The translations under genes and the position numbers were made by a program. DNA of 41,161 nucleotides from the NCBI RefSeq assembly GCF_000181495.1, contig NZ_ABCF01000022.1:1-41161 (forward strand), in the 5' to 3' direction. Positions 1 through 8,370 of this stretch are shown piece by piece. A model generated the notes under the pieces. It saw only the letters and a program-made list of their open reading frames with translations. It did not search any database and was not told where the DNA came from. Numbering within the stretch: position 1 is the stretch's first letter; every line of letters begins with the position of its first letter. The DNA is from Bacillus sp. SG-1. GTDB taxonomy: Bacteria; Bacillota; Bacilli; Bacillales; Bacillaceae_B.

Positions 1-31
1 GCCTTGGGACGAACCAGGGCTTTATTTTTTG
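1..31 (+). terminator. Rho-independent terminator of an upstream gene outside the window
   Basis: GCCTTGG (1-7) pairs with CCAGGGC (14-20) with one G-T wobble, and a T-rich run follows at 21-30. The gene it ends lies left of the window. It separates that gene from the transglycosylase gene starting at 48. Confidence 0.6.
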
Positions 32-47
32 AATAAGGGGGATAACA

Positions 48-1547
48 TTGAGAAATCTTCAATATCTATTTGTAGCTCTATTCTTAGGTGGTTTTGTATT
101 TTTATACAGTAGTCAACCAACCACTGCAGCAAGGACTACTCATGCTGAAACATTGGTTAAAGAAGCGGAGTCATGGGGAGGTGCCCTAAAGTGGGCCATT
201 TCTATTGAGTACATTGGTAAAGTCGACTACCCAAACATGGATACTTATAATAGTACTAAGGTAGCTTTGTCGGAGGCTCAAAAAGCTGTATCTGCTTTAC
301 CCGAAAGTGAACAAAAACGACAGTTAGAGGAACGCTTGGAATCCAAGGTAACGATTCATTTCAAGCGTGCCATGGCTTACATCGACGCTATAACGTCAGG
401 CAAGAAAATCCAAGCTCATAAGGCAACACTTCATAATAATATATATGTTTATGAAGATATTGAAAAAACAAAAGCGTCCTATGATACTTTAAGCGCGGAG
501 ATCAGGAAGCAGGCAGTGTTATTATATCGAGTGTATGGAAAATCTACAAGAGACGCCATTCTTGAGGAGTTTAAAGATCCTGCAGAAAGCCTGCTGAGAG
601 CTGTAATATATGAAATAACGGTTTATAATGCTTTAAATGATGTAGAAGGACAAATTGCAAAGGGTGTTTCACATCCTCGATTAGAACAAGCTAATATTCA
701 TATTAAAAATGTGAAAGGGAGCAGTCCATTTTGGAATGAACTCTATTCAGGGGTTGAGAATGCTAATAATACTGTCAAAATGTCGTATGCTGAACTAAAA
801 GATCTTTTGACTCAGCAAGCTAAAAGAACAGGTATCCCGCCGGAAATCCTAAAAGCTATTGCCTACAATGAAACTGCATTTACTCAATTTGGTCGTAATT
901 ATGGGCCGAATATCAGTTTTGATAATGGAGTTGGCTTGATGCAGATAACTGTAGACTCTAACAACAGTCCTTATGATTACCAAAGATTAAAATTTGACAC
1001 TGCCTACAATATTCAGGTAGGCGCAGAGATTTTAAAACAAAAGCTTGACTATGACATTCCTGTAATCAATAATGGTGATCTTGCTTTTCTGGAAAATTGG
1101 TATTTTGCTATTTTAGCTTATAATGGATTGTCAAAGATTAATGATCCTACTATATATCCTGCAACCTATCAGCAAAGGATATACACTACTATCAGTAATA
1201 ATAGTCAGGTGAACCCTGAGGCCCTATCAAAAGACGATATTATGATAACTTATAAAGAAAACTCTAATATCATGGAGTTTGGTGCCAAGATGTATTACCA
1301 GACCTCTAGGACGACAAAAACAACTCAGGTGTTTGAAATAGGTGAAACAGCAATATTAAAGCATAGTGTCGCTTTGAGAAGCAAGCCGACTACTTCCGGT
1401 GATTTTATTTCATCGCTGCCTGCAGGTTCAACGTTAAAATTTCTGGGTAAACCGGAGAGTGATAATAACCCGAGTAACCATTTTGTGTGGTATCGAGTAT
1501 CATTGCCAAATGGAGATGAAGGGTATGTGGCATCCGTAAGTTTTTAA
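48..1547 (+). CDS. Secreted lytic transglycosylase-like protein with C-terminal SH3 domain
   Basis: Predicted exported peptidoglycan-cleaving enzyme of 499 aa. The TTG start at 48 follows a good AAGGGGGAT ribosome site. Residues 1-28 form a signal peptide with a hydrophobic core at about 7-20. Residues 35-255 are helical and contain no domain I recognise. Residues about 260-375 are an SLT (soluble lytic transglycosylase) domain: the putative catalytic Glu is in AYNETAF, followed by GVGLMQITVD (the GLMQ motif) and LAYNGL (the AYN motif). Residues about 435-499 are an SH3b domain (VALRSKPTTSGDF...EGYVAS), a likely wall-binding module. The family cuts the MurNAc-GlcNAc bond and leaves 1,6-anhydroMurNAc. 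The gene stands alone between two terminators and converges on slaP-secA2. A role in opening the wall for S-layer export or assembly is possible but inferred only from position. The SLT assignment is firm and the exact substrate is unknown. Confidence 0.85.
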   Translation: MRNLQYLFVALFLGGFVFLYSSQPTTAARTTHAETLVKEAESWGGALKWAISIEYIGKVDYPNMDTYNSTKVALSEAQKAVSALPESEQKRQLEERLESKVTIHFKRAMAYIDAITSGKKIQAHKATLHNNIYVYEDIEKTKASYDTLSAEIRKQAVLLYRVYGKSTRDAILEEFKDPAESLLRAVIYEITVYNALNDVEGQIAKGVSHPRLEQANIHIKNVKGSSPFWNELYSGVENANNTVKMSYAELKDLLTQQAKRTGIPPEILKAIAYNETAFTQFGRNYGPNISFDNGVGLMQITVDSNNSPYDYQRLKFDTAYNIQVGAEILKQKLDYDIPVINNGDLAFLENWYFAILAYNGLSKINDPTIYPATYQQRIYTTISNNSQVNPEALSKDDIMITYKENSNIMEFGAKMYYQTSRTTKTTQVFEIGETAILKHSVALRSKPTTSGDFISSLPAGSTLKFLGKPESDNNPSNHFVWYRVSLPNGDEGYVASVSF

Positions 1548-1561
1548 TAAATAAGTAAAAA

Positions 1562-1604
1562 AAAGCAAGGGGGTAGTCCAGAAAAGACTGCCCCTTTGCT
1601 TTTT
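1562..1604. terminator. Bidirectional terminator between transglycosylase and slaP
   Basis: A 17-bp stem (1562-1578 with 1586-1602, two G-T wobbles) has T-runs on both exits: TTTTT on the plus strand after 1600 and the complement of the A-run at 1556-1564 on the minus strand. It serves the convergent genes on either side. Confidence 0.8.
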
Positions 1605-1615
1605 CACTATTTCAA

Positions 1616-2473
1616 TCATTTACCCACAGCCTTTGTATCTACCGGAGTCACTCTCCACCTTCGAAAATCAATTTCTTCTATTATATGACTACCTGATAAT
1701 GGAAAGATAAATGACCATGGTTTGTACGTATTTGGTTTAACTTCAAGCTCCTCGAAAAGGAAGTTGTTCCTTGTCACTTCATTCTCAAAGGCGTCTTCCA
1801 AGCATAGCGTTAAAGAATCCAATCTAATTGTTTGTTCTGTCGTATTTCTTAAAAATACATTGGCAATGACTTCTTTCTTATTTTTATCGAGATGTAGTTC
1901 TAGTCCCATCAGGTTAAAATCATTTTTATTTACGAGAGTTGGCTGCTGATCAACAATTCTTTGTAAAGCCCCTTTTTGTGCATCGTTTAATCTTTCGGCC
2001 CATATCGGCTCCAGGTCAAGTATCGGCTTACTGATCTTGGGTTTTAAGTCAACAAGTAGTTTCCAACCATTTTTACTTATGGGTTTATTAGTGAAACGGT
2101 CTTCCTTACTGAAAAGGAAGCGCCAAGGTACACTCGTGCAGGGTGGCAATGATCCTAAATCTTCCAGTTCAACCAGTTTACTGGCGATCTTATGGTGATT
2201 CTCATCGACAATAGTCAAAACAATATTCTGAAGTCTAGTCAGCTTTTTAAACGCATTTCGGATAAATGCCGTTATTACAAGGCTTTTATCGTCGTTTTCA
2301 ATAAGTTCAATGCCTAAAAAAGAGAGTTGGTTCTCTCTTAATCCGGACAATTTTGCATGATGGTACATATAAATATACTTCTCTTGGTCTGCCATGTTCC
2401 AAGAGGGATGAAAGTATAGGCTGGTTTTGTGTAATCCTTCTGACAGGGTTGTGTTTTCTTTTTGAGCATTCAT
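1616..2473 (-). CDS. slaP: Accessory Sec system S-layer assembly protein SlaP
   Basis: A 285-aa cytoplasmic protein without a signal peptide or membrane segment. It has two copies of the same domain, about residues 50-135 and 185-275. Each copy has a GIEL/GLEL strand, then VI(T/A)xFIRN-like and VIANVFLRN-like strands, and a PW(R/S)F(L/I)F strand near its end. This duplicated architecture is that of the SLAP proteins paired with SecA2. In B. anthracis SlaP works with SecA2 in secretion of the S-layer proteins Sap and EA1. The ATG lies one base after the secA2 stop codon, so the two genes are one translationally linked unit. It ends at the shared terminator at 1562-1604. Assignment rests on the duplicated domain plus adjacency to secA2. 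No S-layer protein gene is visible here. Confidence 0.85.
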   Translation of the reverse strand: MNAQKENTTLSEGLHKTSLYFHPSWNMADQEKYIYMYHHAKLSGLRENQLSFLGIELIENDDKSLVITAFIRNAFKKLTRLQNIVLTIVDENHHKIASKLVELEDLGSLPPCTSVPWRFLFSKEDRFTNKPISKNGWKLLVDLKPKISKPILDLEPIWAERLNDAQKGALQRIVDQQPTLVNKNDFNLMGLELHLDKNKKEVIANVFLRNTTEQTIRLDSLTLCLEDAFENEVTRNNFLFEELEVKPNTYKPWSFIFPLSGSHIIEEIDFRRWRVTPVDTKAVGK

Positions 2474-2474
2474 G

Positions 2475-4850
2475 TTAGCTGTTCACCTCGCTCTTGGTAT
2501 CAAAATATTGCCTGATAAGTACAGAAAATCTTCTTGCAATTCGAGAGTGTAGCTGTTGCAACAAGTATAAGAACATTTCGTATCCTTCTCTTTCGAAATA
2601 TCTGAAAGGATCTTCCTGTCCAAAGGCCTGCAAATGTACTCCTTCTTTTAACTTTTCCATATTCTCGAGATGTTCGACCCAAACTTGATCCAGGATAGCA
2701 AGAGTTATTGATTTCATTTGTTTATTAACTTCTATCATTGAGGAATGGGTCTCCATAAATGAAAATGCCTCTGCCTTAACTGTCTCTATTCTTTCTTTTA
2801 ATGATATATATTCCAAATTTTCAAAGTCTTCCTGTTTGAGGTTTGCAAACGGGAATAAAAGGGATATCTCTTCTACTAACCCACGGATGTTCCATTCTTC
2901 GTGCATTTGATCTTTTGGACAATACTTTTCGAATATAGAAGCTATGTTTGCTTCTATTAATTCTTTCACTATAAAAAAGATATCTTCATTAGCAAGAAGG
3001 CGGTTCCTCTGCGAATATACAGCGCGCCGCTGTTGGTCGATAATATTATCGAACCTTACCAGGCTGGAACGTGAAGAGAAATGACTGCTTTCAACTGTAA
3101 GTTGAATCTTGTCCAGGAACTTAATAGGATTAGGCTGAAGGATCAAACCTGTAGTATCTGTTTTCACCTTTTTCTTCCACTTCCTCACATCTTCATCGTC
3201 ATAATAAGTAATGATTCTGTCATCCATGGAGAGAATAAATTGTGTGGAACCAGGATCTCCTTGCCTTCCTGACCTGCCTCGCAGTTGGTTGTCAATCCTT
3301 CTGCTTTCATGACGGTCTGTGCCAATGATATGAAGTCCACCAAGGTCACGAACTTCTGTATCAATTGCAATGTCTGTCCCGCGTCCAGCCATGTTGGTTG
3401 CGATGGTGACCTTACCTTTTTGACCGGCTTTGGCGATAATTTGGGCCTCTTGCTCTTCTGTCTTTGCATTCAACAATTCAAACGGAATGCCGTTTTTAGT
3501 GAACTCTTCAGCAATTTTTTCTGATTGTTCGATGGAAGTTGTCCCTATCAAAACAGGCCTTCCTGATTTATTCAGCTGTTTTACTTCTTCCATGATTCTT
3601 TCTAACTTAGAAGGAAGATCGTTATAGATTAAATCTTGAAAGTCTACCCGGATAGTTGGCTTGTTTGTAGGAATTTCAATTACATTCATTCCATAAGTTT
3701 CGAAAAACTCTTTTTTCTCGGTTGCTGCGGTCCCGGTCATGCCGGAAACGAGTTCATATAGTTTAAAGTAATTCTGGACGGTGATGGATGCCATGGTTTG
3801 ATTTTCATCCTGAATTGGAATTCCTTCCTTTGCTTCAATTGCTTGTTGAAGGCCATCGCTGTAGCTTCTGCCCTCCATGATTCTACCTGTAAATGGATCG
3901 ACAAGCAGAGCTTGTTCGTTCCGGACAATATAGTCAACATCCCGCTTCATGATCACGTGGGCACGCAAAGACTGCATAATAAAGTGAAGAAGTATCTGAT
4001 GCTCTGCATCGAACAAGTTTGATATCCCGAAAGCTTCTTCCACTTTTGTAGTACCTTCGTCTGTAAGATAAATTTGTTTAGATTCCGGATAATATTCGTA
4101 ATCGGATTCCTCTTCAAATGAACGGACAACAATGGATGTAATATTGTACAGTTCAGCAGAATGGTTTGATTTGTTTGCGATAATTAATGGAGTTCTTGCC
4201 TCATCAATTAATATGCTGTCAATTTCATCAATAATCGAAAAGTATAAAGGGCGCTGAACCTTTTCTTGATTGTCGGTAACCATATGGTCTCTCAGATAAT
4301 CAAACCCGAACTCATTCGCAGTTCCATAGGTAATATCTTTTTGATAAGCTTCCTGTTTTAGTTCAGAGGTGAGACCGGAAATGTTAAGACCAACGCTTAA
4401 TCCCAGAAATGTATGTATACTGCCGATGTGCTCAAAATCACGCCTTGCGAGATATTCATTTGCGGTTATTACATGGACGCCTCTGCCTTGCAAGGCATGA
4501 AGAAAGCTTGGGAGTGCTGCTACAAGGGTCTTTCCTTCTCCGGTTTGCATTTCTGCTATATTACCTTCAGCGAGAGATAGACCACCAAGGATTTGAACAT
4601 CGTGATGCCGCATACCGAGAACCCTTTCGGAAGTTTCTCTGACTAATGCGAAAGCATCATGGATAATTTCATTTATAGAAGCTCCACTTACAAGACGCTT
4701 TCTTAAAAGTGAAACTTGCTCTTGTAATTGTTTGTCTGACATTTTTTTATATGTTGATTCAAGGGAGTTGATTCTATTCAGTTCTTTTTTGAGTCTTCTT
4801 AATTCTTTGAATGAGCTGTCGCTTATAAATTTTTTGATGTTTTTTATCAT
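2475..4850 (-). CDS. secA2: Accessory preprotein translocase ATPase SecA2
   Basis: SecA-family motor ATPase that drives export of a subset of proteins through SecYEG, here probably S-layer proteins. It has 791 aa from the ATG at 4850. That ATG has AGGTGA 8 bases upstream, so I prefer it to the GTG at 4862, which would add four residues and has no ribosome site. Visible motifs are Walker A MQTGEGKTLVA (about residue 100), EYLARRDFEH, the DEAD-type box IIDEIDSILIDEARTP (about 210), MTGTAATEK (about 370), and TNMAGRGTDI followed by HESRRIDNQLRGRSGRQGD (about 490-540). The protein ends soon after the helical scaffold and lacks the C-terminal Cys-rich zinc-binding tail of housekeeping SecA, as usual for SecA2. 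The gene leads the secA2-slaP unit. Confidence 0.93.
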   Translation of the reverse strand: MIKNIKKFISDSSFKELRRLKKELNRINSLESTYKKMSDKQLQEQVSLLRKRLVSGASINEIIHDAFALVRETSERVLGMRHHDVQILGGLSLAEGNIAEMQTGEGKTLVAALPSFLHALQGRGVHVITANEYLARRDFEHIGSIHTFLGLSVGLNISGLTSELKQEAYQKDITYGTANEFGFDYLRDHMVTDNQEKVQRPLYFSIIDEIDSILIDEARTPLIIANKSNHSAELYNITSIVVRSFEEESDYEYYPESKQIYLTDEGTTKVEEAFGISNLFDAEHQILLHFIMQSLRAHVIMKRDVDYIVRNEQALLVDPFTGRIMEGRSYSDGLQQAIEAKEGIPIQDENQTMASITVQNYFKLYELVSGMTGTAATEKKEFFETYGMNVIEIPTNKPTIRVDFQDLIYNDLPSKLERIMEEVKQLNKSGRPVLIGTTSIEQSEKIAEEFTKNGIPFELLNAKTEEQEAQIIAKAGQKGKVTIATNMAGRGTDIAIDTEVRDLGGLHIIGTDRHESRRIDNQLRGRSGRQGDPGSTQFILSMDDRIITYYDDEDVRKWKKKVKTDTTGLILQPNPIKFLDKIQLTVESSHFSSRSSLVRFDNIIDQQRRAVYSQRNRLLANEDIFFIVKELIEANIASIFEKYCPKDQMHEEWNIRGLVEEISLLFPFANLKQEDFENLEYISLKERIETVKAEAFSFMETHSSMIEVNKQMKSITLAILDQVWVEHLENMEKLKEGVHLQAFGQEDPFRYFEREGYEMFLYLLQQLHSRIARRFSVLIRQYFDTKSEVNS

Positions 4851-4887
4851 AAATGTAATCACCTATATCCCCATAATTTCTGGTTAA

Positions 4888-4896
4888 ATTATACCA
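4888..4896 (-). promoter_or_regulatory. Candidate extended -10 promoter of secA2-slaP
   Basis: Read on the minus strand, TGGTATAAT is an extended -10 (TGn plus perfect TATAAT) about 40 bases before the secA2 ATG. No good -35 is present at 16-18 bases, which fits an extended -10 promoter. Confidence 0.55.
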
Positions 4897-5034
4897 TATT
4901 TAGTAAGCCTAATCTGCAATCTATTACAAAAACTGCTAAAAAACCAGTGATTTAGTACATAGACATTTTGTAGAAGTTTAAGTATTAACCAATAAAGGTA
5001 TTTAATGTAACAAAAGCGACAAATTTTGCTCAGT

Positions 5035-5060
5035 TGAAACCTTTTCCTTCTAATTTCGTC
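5035..5060 (+). promoter_or_regulatory. Candidate ECF-sigma promoter (SigM/SigX/SigW type) upstream of tagO
   Basis: TGAAAC (5035-5040), a 16-base spacer and CGTC (5057-5060) match the B. subtilis cell-envelope-stress sigma consensus (TGAAAC, about 16, CGTC or CGTA). It would give a leader of roughly 165 bases before tagO. A second, weaker SigA-like candidate (TTCTTG, 17, TACAAT) lies at 5162-5190. The rest of the gap 4851-5234 is AT-rich with no gene I can support. Confidence 0.5.
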
Positions 5061-5081
5061 TATTATTAGTGGGAGGGGGCT

Positions 5082-5108
5082 ATGGTTTTAGGTAATAATA
5101 TTATGTAA
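5082..5108 (+). other. Possible 8-codon leader ORF ahead of tagO
   Basis: ATG at 5082 with GGGAGGGGG just upstream encodes MVLGNNIM and then stops. It would lie near the 5' end of a transcript from the ECF-type promoter. Such a strong ribosome site without a long ORF is unusual, but chance is not excluded. Confidence 0.2.
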
Positions 5109-5234
5109 AAAGTTTCTTCGTGTAAATAAAGATAAAAAATTGTAATATAAAAGGGATTGAATTCTTGTTGAAATATGATACGATTACAATGGTTTTAACA
5201 AGCATTAAAATTTGAGAAAAACTAGGTGATGCTA

Positions 5235-6296
5235 GTGGATATAATAAATTTCTTGCTGCCTTTCATCATTTCCATGGCTACATCTTTAATCATTACTCCA
5301 TTAGTGATTAAGTTGGCTATCAAGATTGGCGCTACAGATGAACCAAATAAACGAAAAGTACATCAAAAAATCATGCCGCGAATGGGCGGCCTGGCTATCT
5401 TCATTGGAGTAGTTGCCGGTTACTTTGCCGGAGGACTTTACAATGAGAAGATCACGGGCATTATTCTCGGAGCCATTCTGATTATGGCTGTCGGGATATT
5501 AGATGATAAATATGAACTTTCTGCCAAATATAAATTGGCTGGGCAGTTTCTTGCTGCAGGAGCAGTTGTAGGAAGCGGGCTTACAATAGATATTATTACC
5601 ATTCCCTTTATAGATACTTTTGAGTTGGGGAACTGGTCATATTTTGTCACTTTTTTCTGGATAGTAGCCATTACCAATGCCATTAATTTAATTGATGGAT
5701 TGGATGGATTGTCTGCCGGGATCTCTTCTATTGTCATTGGTACAATAGCCTTTATGGCAGGCCTGGCAGGTAAGCCGTTGATTCTTATGCTCTCCCTGAT
5801 TTTATTAGGTAGTGCGTTGGGTTTCCTTTATCACAACTTTTTCCCGGCGAAGATATTCATGGGAGATACAGGTGCATTATTCTTAGGATATTCAATTGCC
5901 ATCCTATCATTATTGGGGCTGTATAAGAGTGTAACCTTATTTAGCTTTATTATTCCTATTATTATTTTGGGAGTGCCGGTTTTTGACACGACCTTTGCGA
6001 TAATTAGGAGAATAGCCAATAAAAAGCCGATATCAGCACCTGATAAGTCACATCTGCATCATAGGTTGTTAGCGTTGGGGCTATCGCATCGAAACACTGT
6101 TCTGGTTATCTATGCATTTGGATTGCTCTTCAGTATAAGTGCGATAACATTGGAAGCTTCTACTATGTGGGGAAGTATACTGATTGTTTTTGGTTTGCTT
6201 CTAATTACGGAAATTATTGCGGAAACCATTGGATTGGTCCACGACAGATATAAGCCGGTTATTAAGCTGTATCGAAAAGTGACAGGAAAACAATAA
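5235..6296 (+). CDS. tagO: Undecaprenyl-phosphate GlcNAc-1-phosphate transferase (TagO/WecA family)
   Basis: Integral membrane enzyme that moves GlcNAc-1-phosphate from UDP-GlcNAc to undecaprenyl phosphate, the first step of wall teichoic acid and other lipid-linked wall polymers. About 11 membrane segments are visible. Family motifs are DEPNKRKVHQ (near residue 38), the Mg-binding DDKYELSAKYK (near 93), NLIDGLDGLSAG (near 150), FMGDTGALFLGYS (near 210) and DKSHLHHRLLALG (near 270). I take GTG 5235 as start because AGGTG sits 6 bases upstream. The GTG at 5226 and ATG at 5229 overlap that ribosome site. No other initiating transferase occurs in the downstream sugar locus, so TagO probably primes that polymer too. 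It is single-gene, with its own candidate promoter and terminator. Confidence 0.93.
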   Translation: MDIINFLLPFIISMATSLIITPLVIKLAIKIGATDEPNKRKVHQKIMPRMGGLAIFIGVVAGYFAGGLYNEKITGIILGAILIMAVGILDDKYELSAKYKLAGQFLAAGAVVGSGLTIDIITIPFIDTFELGNWSYFVTFFWIVAITNAINLIDGLDGLSAGISSIVIGTIAFMAGLAGKPLILMLSLILLGSALGFLYHNFFPAKIFMGDTGALFLGYSIAILSLLGLYKSVTLFSFIIPIIILGVPVFDTTFAIIRRIANKKPISAPDKSHLHHRLLALGLSHRNTVLVIYAFGLLFSISAITLEASTMWGSILIVFGLLLITEIIAETIGLVHDRYKPVIKLYRKVTGKQ

Positions 6297-6302
6297 AATA
6301 TG

Positions 6303-6333
6303 GCCGTTTGTGGTTTCCACAAGCGGCTTTTTT
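6303..6333 (+). terminator. Terminator after tagO
   Basis: An 11-bp stem with one wobble (6303-6313 with 6317-6327, TTT loop) is followed by six Ts. It separates tagO from the polysaccharide locus. Confidence 0.85.
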
Positions 6334-6436
6334 AAAAAATGCATGCGAAAGTTGTCACAATGTAGTATAGTTTTTGGCATATTTTATTATGTTAAAATAT
6401 AGGTTGTCAGATTTTGAAATTAATGGAGGAATTTAA

Positions 6437-7549
6437 ATGAAAGTCCCTATGTTAGATCTTTCCGAACAATATAGTGAGTTAAGAGAAGAAGTACTTAAAA
6501 CTTTAGATGAAGTTATGTCCAGTTCACGTTTTATCCTGGGGGATAATGTTAAGAAATTGGAGCAAGATATTGCTGAGTATAGTAAGGTTCCACATGGGAT
6601 CGGTTGTGGAAATGGAAGTGACGCCATACATATAGCCCTTCAAGCTGCTGGAGTTGGCGCTGGAGATGAGGTTATCACTACACCATTTACCTTCTTCGCC
6701 ACTGGTGGGGCCATTGCGAGAGCGAACGCTACGCCGGTTTATGTTGATATCGATCCGGTAACATTCAATATTGATCCGGAAGCTATTGAAAAAGCTATTA
6801 CAGATAAAACAAAAGCAATTATTCCTGTTCACTTATATGGACAAATGGCGGATATGACGCGCATTCAACAAATCGCCGAAAAGCATAACCTTTTTGTTAT
6901 TGAAGATGCTGCACAAGCAATTGGGGCAAAGCACAACGGCAAAAGTGTTGGAGAGTTAGGGACAGCTGCTACATACAGTTTCTTCCCGACCAAGAACCTT
7001 GGAGCATATGGAGACGGAGGTATGATTGTCACTAACGATGAGGATATTGCGGAAAAAAGCCGTGTAATCCGTGTTCATGGCAGCAAACCTAAATATTACC
7101 ATCATGTATTAGGGTATAACAGTCGTCTTGATGAACTTCAGGCAGCTGTCCTTAATGTGAAATTCCCTCACTTGGATAAGTGGAGCCAACTAAGAAGGGA
7201 AAAAGCTGACACATATACAAAGCTACTTCATGAGATGGCAGGAGAAAAAGTAACTACTCCAGTTGAGGTTGAAGGGAGTTATCATGTATTCCATCAGTAT
7301 ACAATCCGGGTAGAAAAGCGTGACGAACTTCAGGCTTTCCTTAAAGAACAAGGTGTAGCTACAATGATTTACTATCCGCTGCCATTACACGTTCAGCCGG
7401 TATTCAAAGATTTGGGATATAGCGAAGGAGACTTCCCGGTTGCAGAAAAGGCAGCCAAGGAAGCGTTGTCTCTTCCGATGTTCCCTGAACTTAAAGAAGA
7501 GCAGCAGATCTATGTAGTTCAGAAGATTGCTGAGTTCTTTAATAAGTAA
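6437..7549 (+). CDS. DegT/DnrJ/EryC1/StrS nucleotide-sugar aminotransferase (WbpE-like)
   Basis: PLP-dependent transaminase of 370 aa, full family length. The Schiff-base lysine is K186 in SFFPTKNLGAYGDGG. Other marks are GCGNGSDAIHIAL near residue 58 (cofactor phosphate), TPFTFFATGGAI, VIEDAAQAIGA (Asp that contacts the pyridine nitrogen) and VLGYNSRLDELQAAVL. Enzymes of this clade aminate a 3-keto nucleotide sugar. Beside a WbpB-like 3-dehydrogenase and a WbpA-like 6-dehydrogenase, the likely reaction is amination of UDP-3-keto-GlcNAcA to UDP-GlcNAc3NA, as by P. aeruginosa WbpE. GGAGG precedes the ATG. First gene of the locus, but separated from the rest by a hairpin at 7559-7590. Family is certain; substrate is inferred from neighbours. 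Confidence 0.88.
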   Translation: MKVPMLDLSEQYSELREEVLKTLDEVMSSSRFILGDNVKKLEQDIAEYSKVPHGIGCGNGSDAIHIALQAAGVGAGDEVITTPFTFFATGGAIARANATPVYVDIDPVTFNIDPEAIEKAITDKTKAIIPVHLYGQMADMTRIQQIAEKHNLFVIEDAAQAIGAKHNGKSVGELGTAATYSFFPTKNLGAYGDGGMIVTNDEDIAEKSRVIRVHGSKPKYYHHVLGYNSRLDELQAAVLNVKFPHLDKWSQLRREKADTYTKLLHEMAGEKVTTPVEVEGSYHVFHQYTIRVEKRDELQAFLKEQGVATMIYYPLPLHVQPVFKDLGYSEGDFPVAEKAAKEALSLPMFPELKEEQQIYVVQKIAEFFNK

Positions 7550-7558
7550 ATCTATTCC

Positions 7559-7590
7559 AGAAGCGTCACCTAGGCACTAGGGGCGTTTCT
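7559..7590 (+). terminator. Hairpin between aminotransferase and chain-length gene, possible attenuator
   Basis: A long imperfect stem (7559-7573 with 7577-7590, one bulge and two wobbles) is followed by a weak T-rich stretch (ATTTATT). It may lower expression of downstream genes relative to the aminotransferase rather than stop transcription fully. Confidence 0.45.
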
Positions 7591-7632
7591 ATTTATTGGT
7601 GACCATAATAGCCAAAAAGGTTGGTGTGATTT

Positions 7633-8370
7633 TTGGAAGATAAAAAAAAACAGTTTACTCTTTATGAATACTTACTTTTTTTCTGGAGAAAAAAACTTTT
7701 CTTAATACTTATTCCTTTGATAGGGTTGGTTCTGGGGGGCGCGGCATCTTACCTTGTCCCCAAAAAAGCTGAATATATTGGACAGACAACTGTTTACACA
7801 GGTTCCGTATACTTGGAAATACTAAATGACAGGGCTATGGTTGCCGACCGTTATGGTCTGAACCCAGAGGATGAGTTCTATGTTTCAGCTAACAACTTCC
7901 TAAAAGTTAAAGTCTATGGGGACGATGAATCCTATCTTGAAAATAAATTAGAAGCTTTCAGAACTGACTTGGAAAGTGACCTTATGAACGAATACGAGAA
8001 GCGATTCCAAGAAACTGAAAGTATTATTGAGAGAACAGAAAATTACTTAAGCCAACTTGAGTCTGCTCAAGAGCAATATTTGAACAGGCTTGATAGTGCA
8101 TTGTCAGAAGAAGATAGTGCAGTGTTCGAAGAAATAGTGAGACAAAATGATGTAGAAATTGCCTCGTCTCTTGCTAAAATTGACCGGGTTAACGCGGATC
8201 TGGCTTTCTTCGAAAAACCTGAAGTCAGCTCTGTGAATGTCTCTAAAGTAGACAACCATACATTAGAATATGTAATTGGTGGCTTTATTCTGGGGCTGTT
8301 CTTGGCAGTAGTGATGTTGATTTTATGGAAATATATTCTGGACGCAAGGAGGGCATCTAAAATTGATTAA
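7633..8370 (+). CDS. Wzz/chain-length determinant family membrane protein (capsular polysaccharide co-polymerase)
   Basis: A 245-aa protein with the polysaccharide co-polymerase layout: cytoplasmic N-terminus, membrane segment at about 20-40 (LFLILIPLIGLVLGGAASYL), a large extracytoplasmic domain with coiled coil at about 105-190, and a second membrane segment at about 211-233. Such proteins set polymer length in Wzy-dependent pathways; TuaF has a comparable place in the teichuronic acid operon. The TTG start at 7633 is weakly supported by AAGGTTGGTGTG upstream. It overlaps the next gene by 8 bases. No BY-type tyrosine kinase or phosphatase partner is in the locus, which is unusual for Gram-positive capsule clusters. 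Sequence identity to any specific Wzz is not evident, so the call rests on topology and context. Confidence 0.75.
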   Translation: MEDKKKQFTLYEYLLFFWRKKLFLILIPLIGLVLGGAASYLVPKKAEYIGQTTVYTGSVYLEILNDRAMVADRYGLNPEDEFYVSANNFLKVKVYGDDESYLENKLEAFRTDLESDLMNEYEKRFQETESIIERTENYLSQLESAQEQYLNRLDSALSEEDSAVFEEIVRQNDVEIASSLAKIDRVNADLAFFEKPEVSSVNVSKVDNHTLEYVIGGFILGLFLAVVMLILWKYILDARRASKID

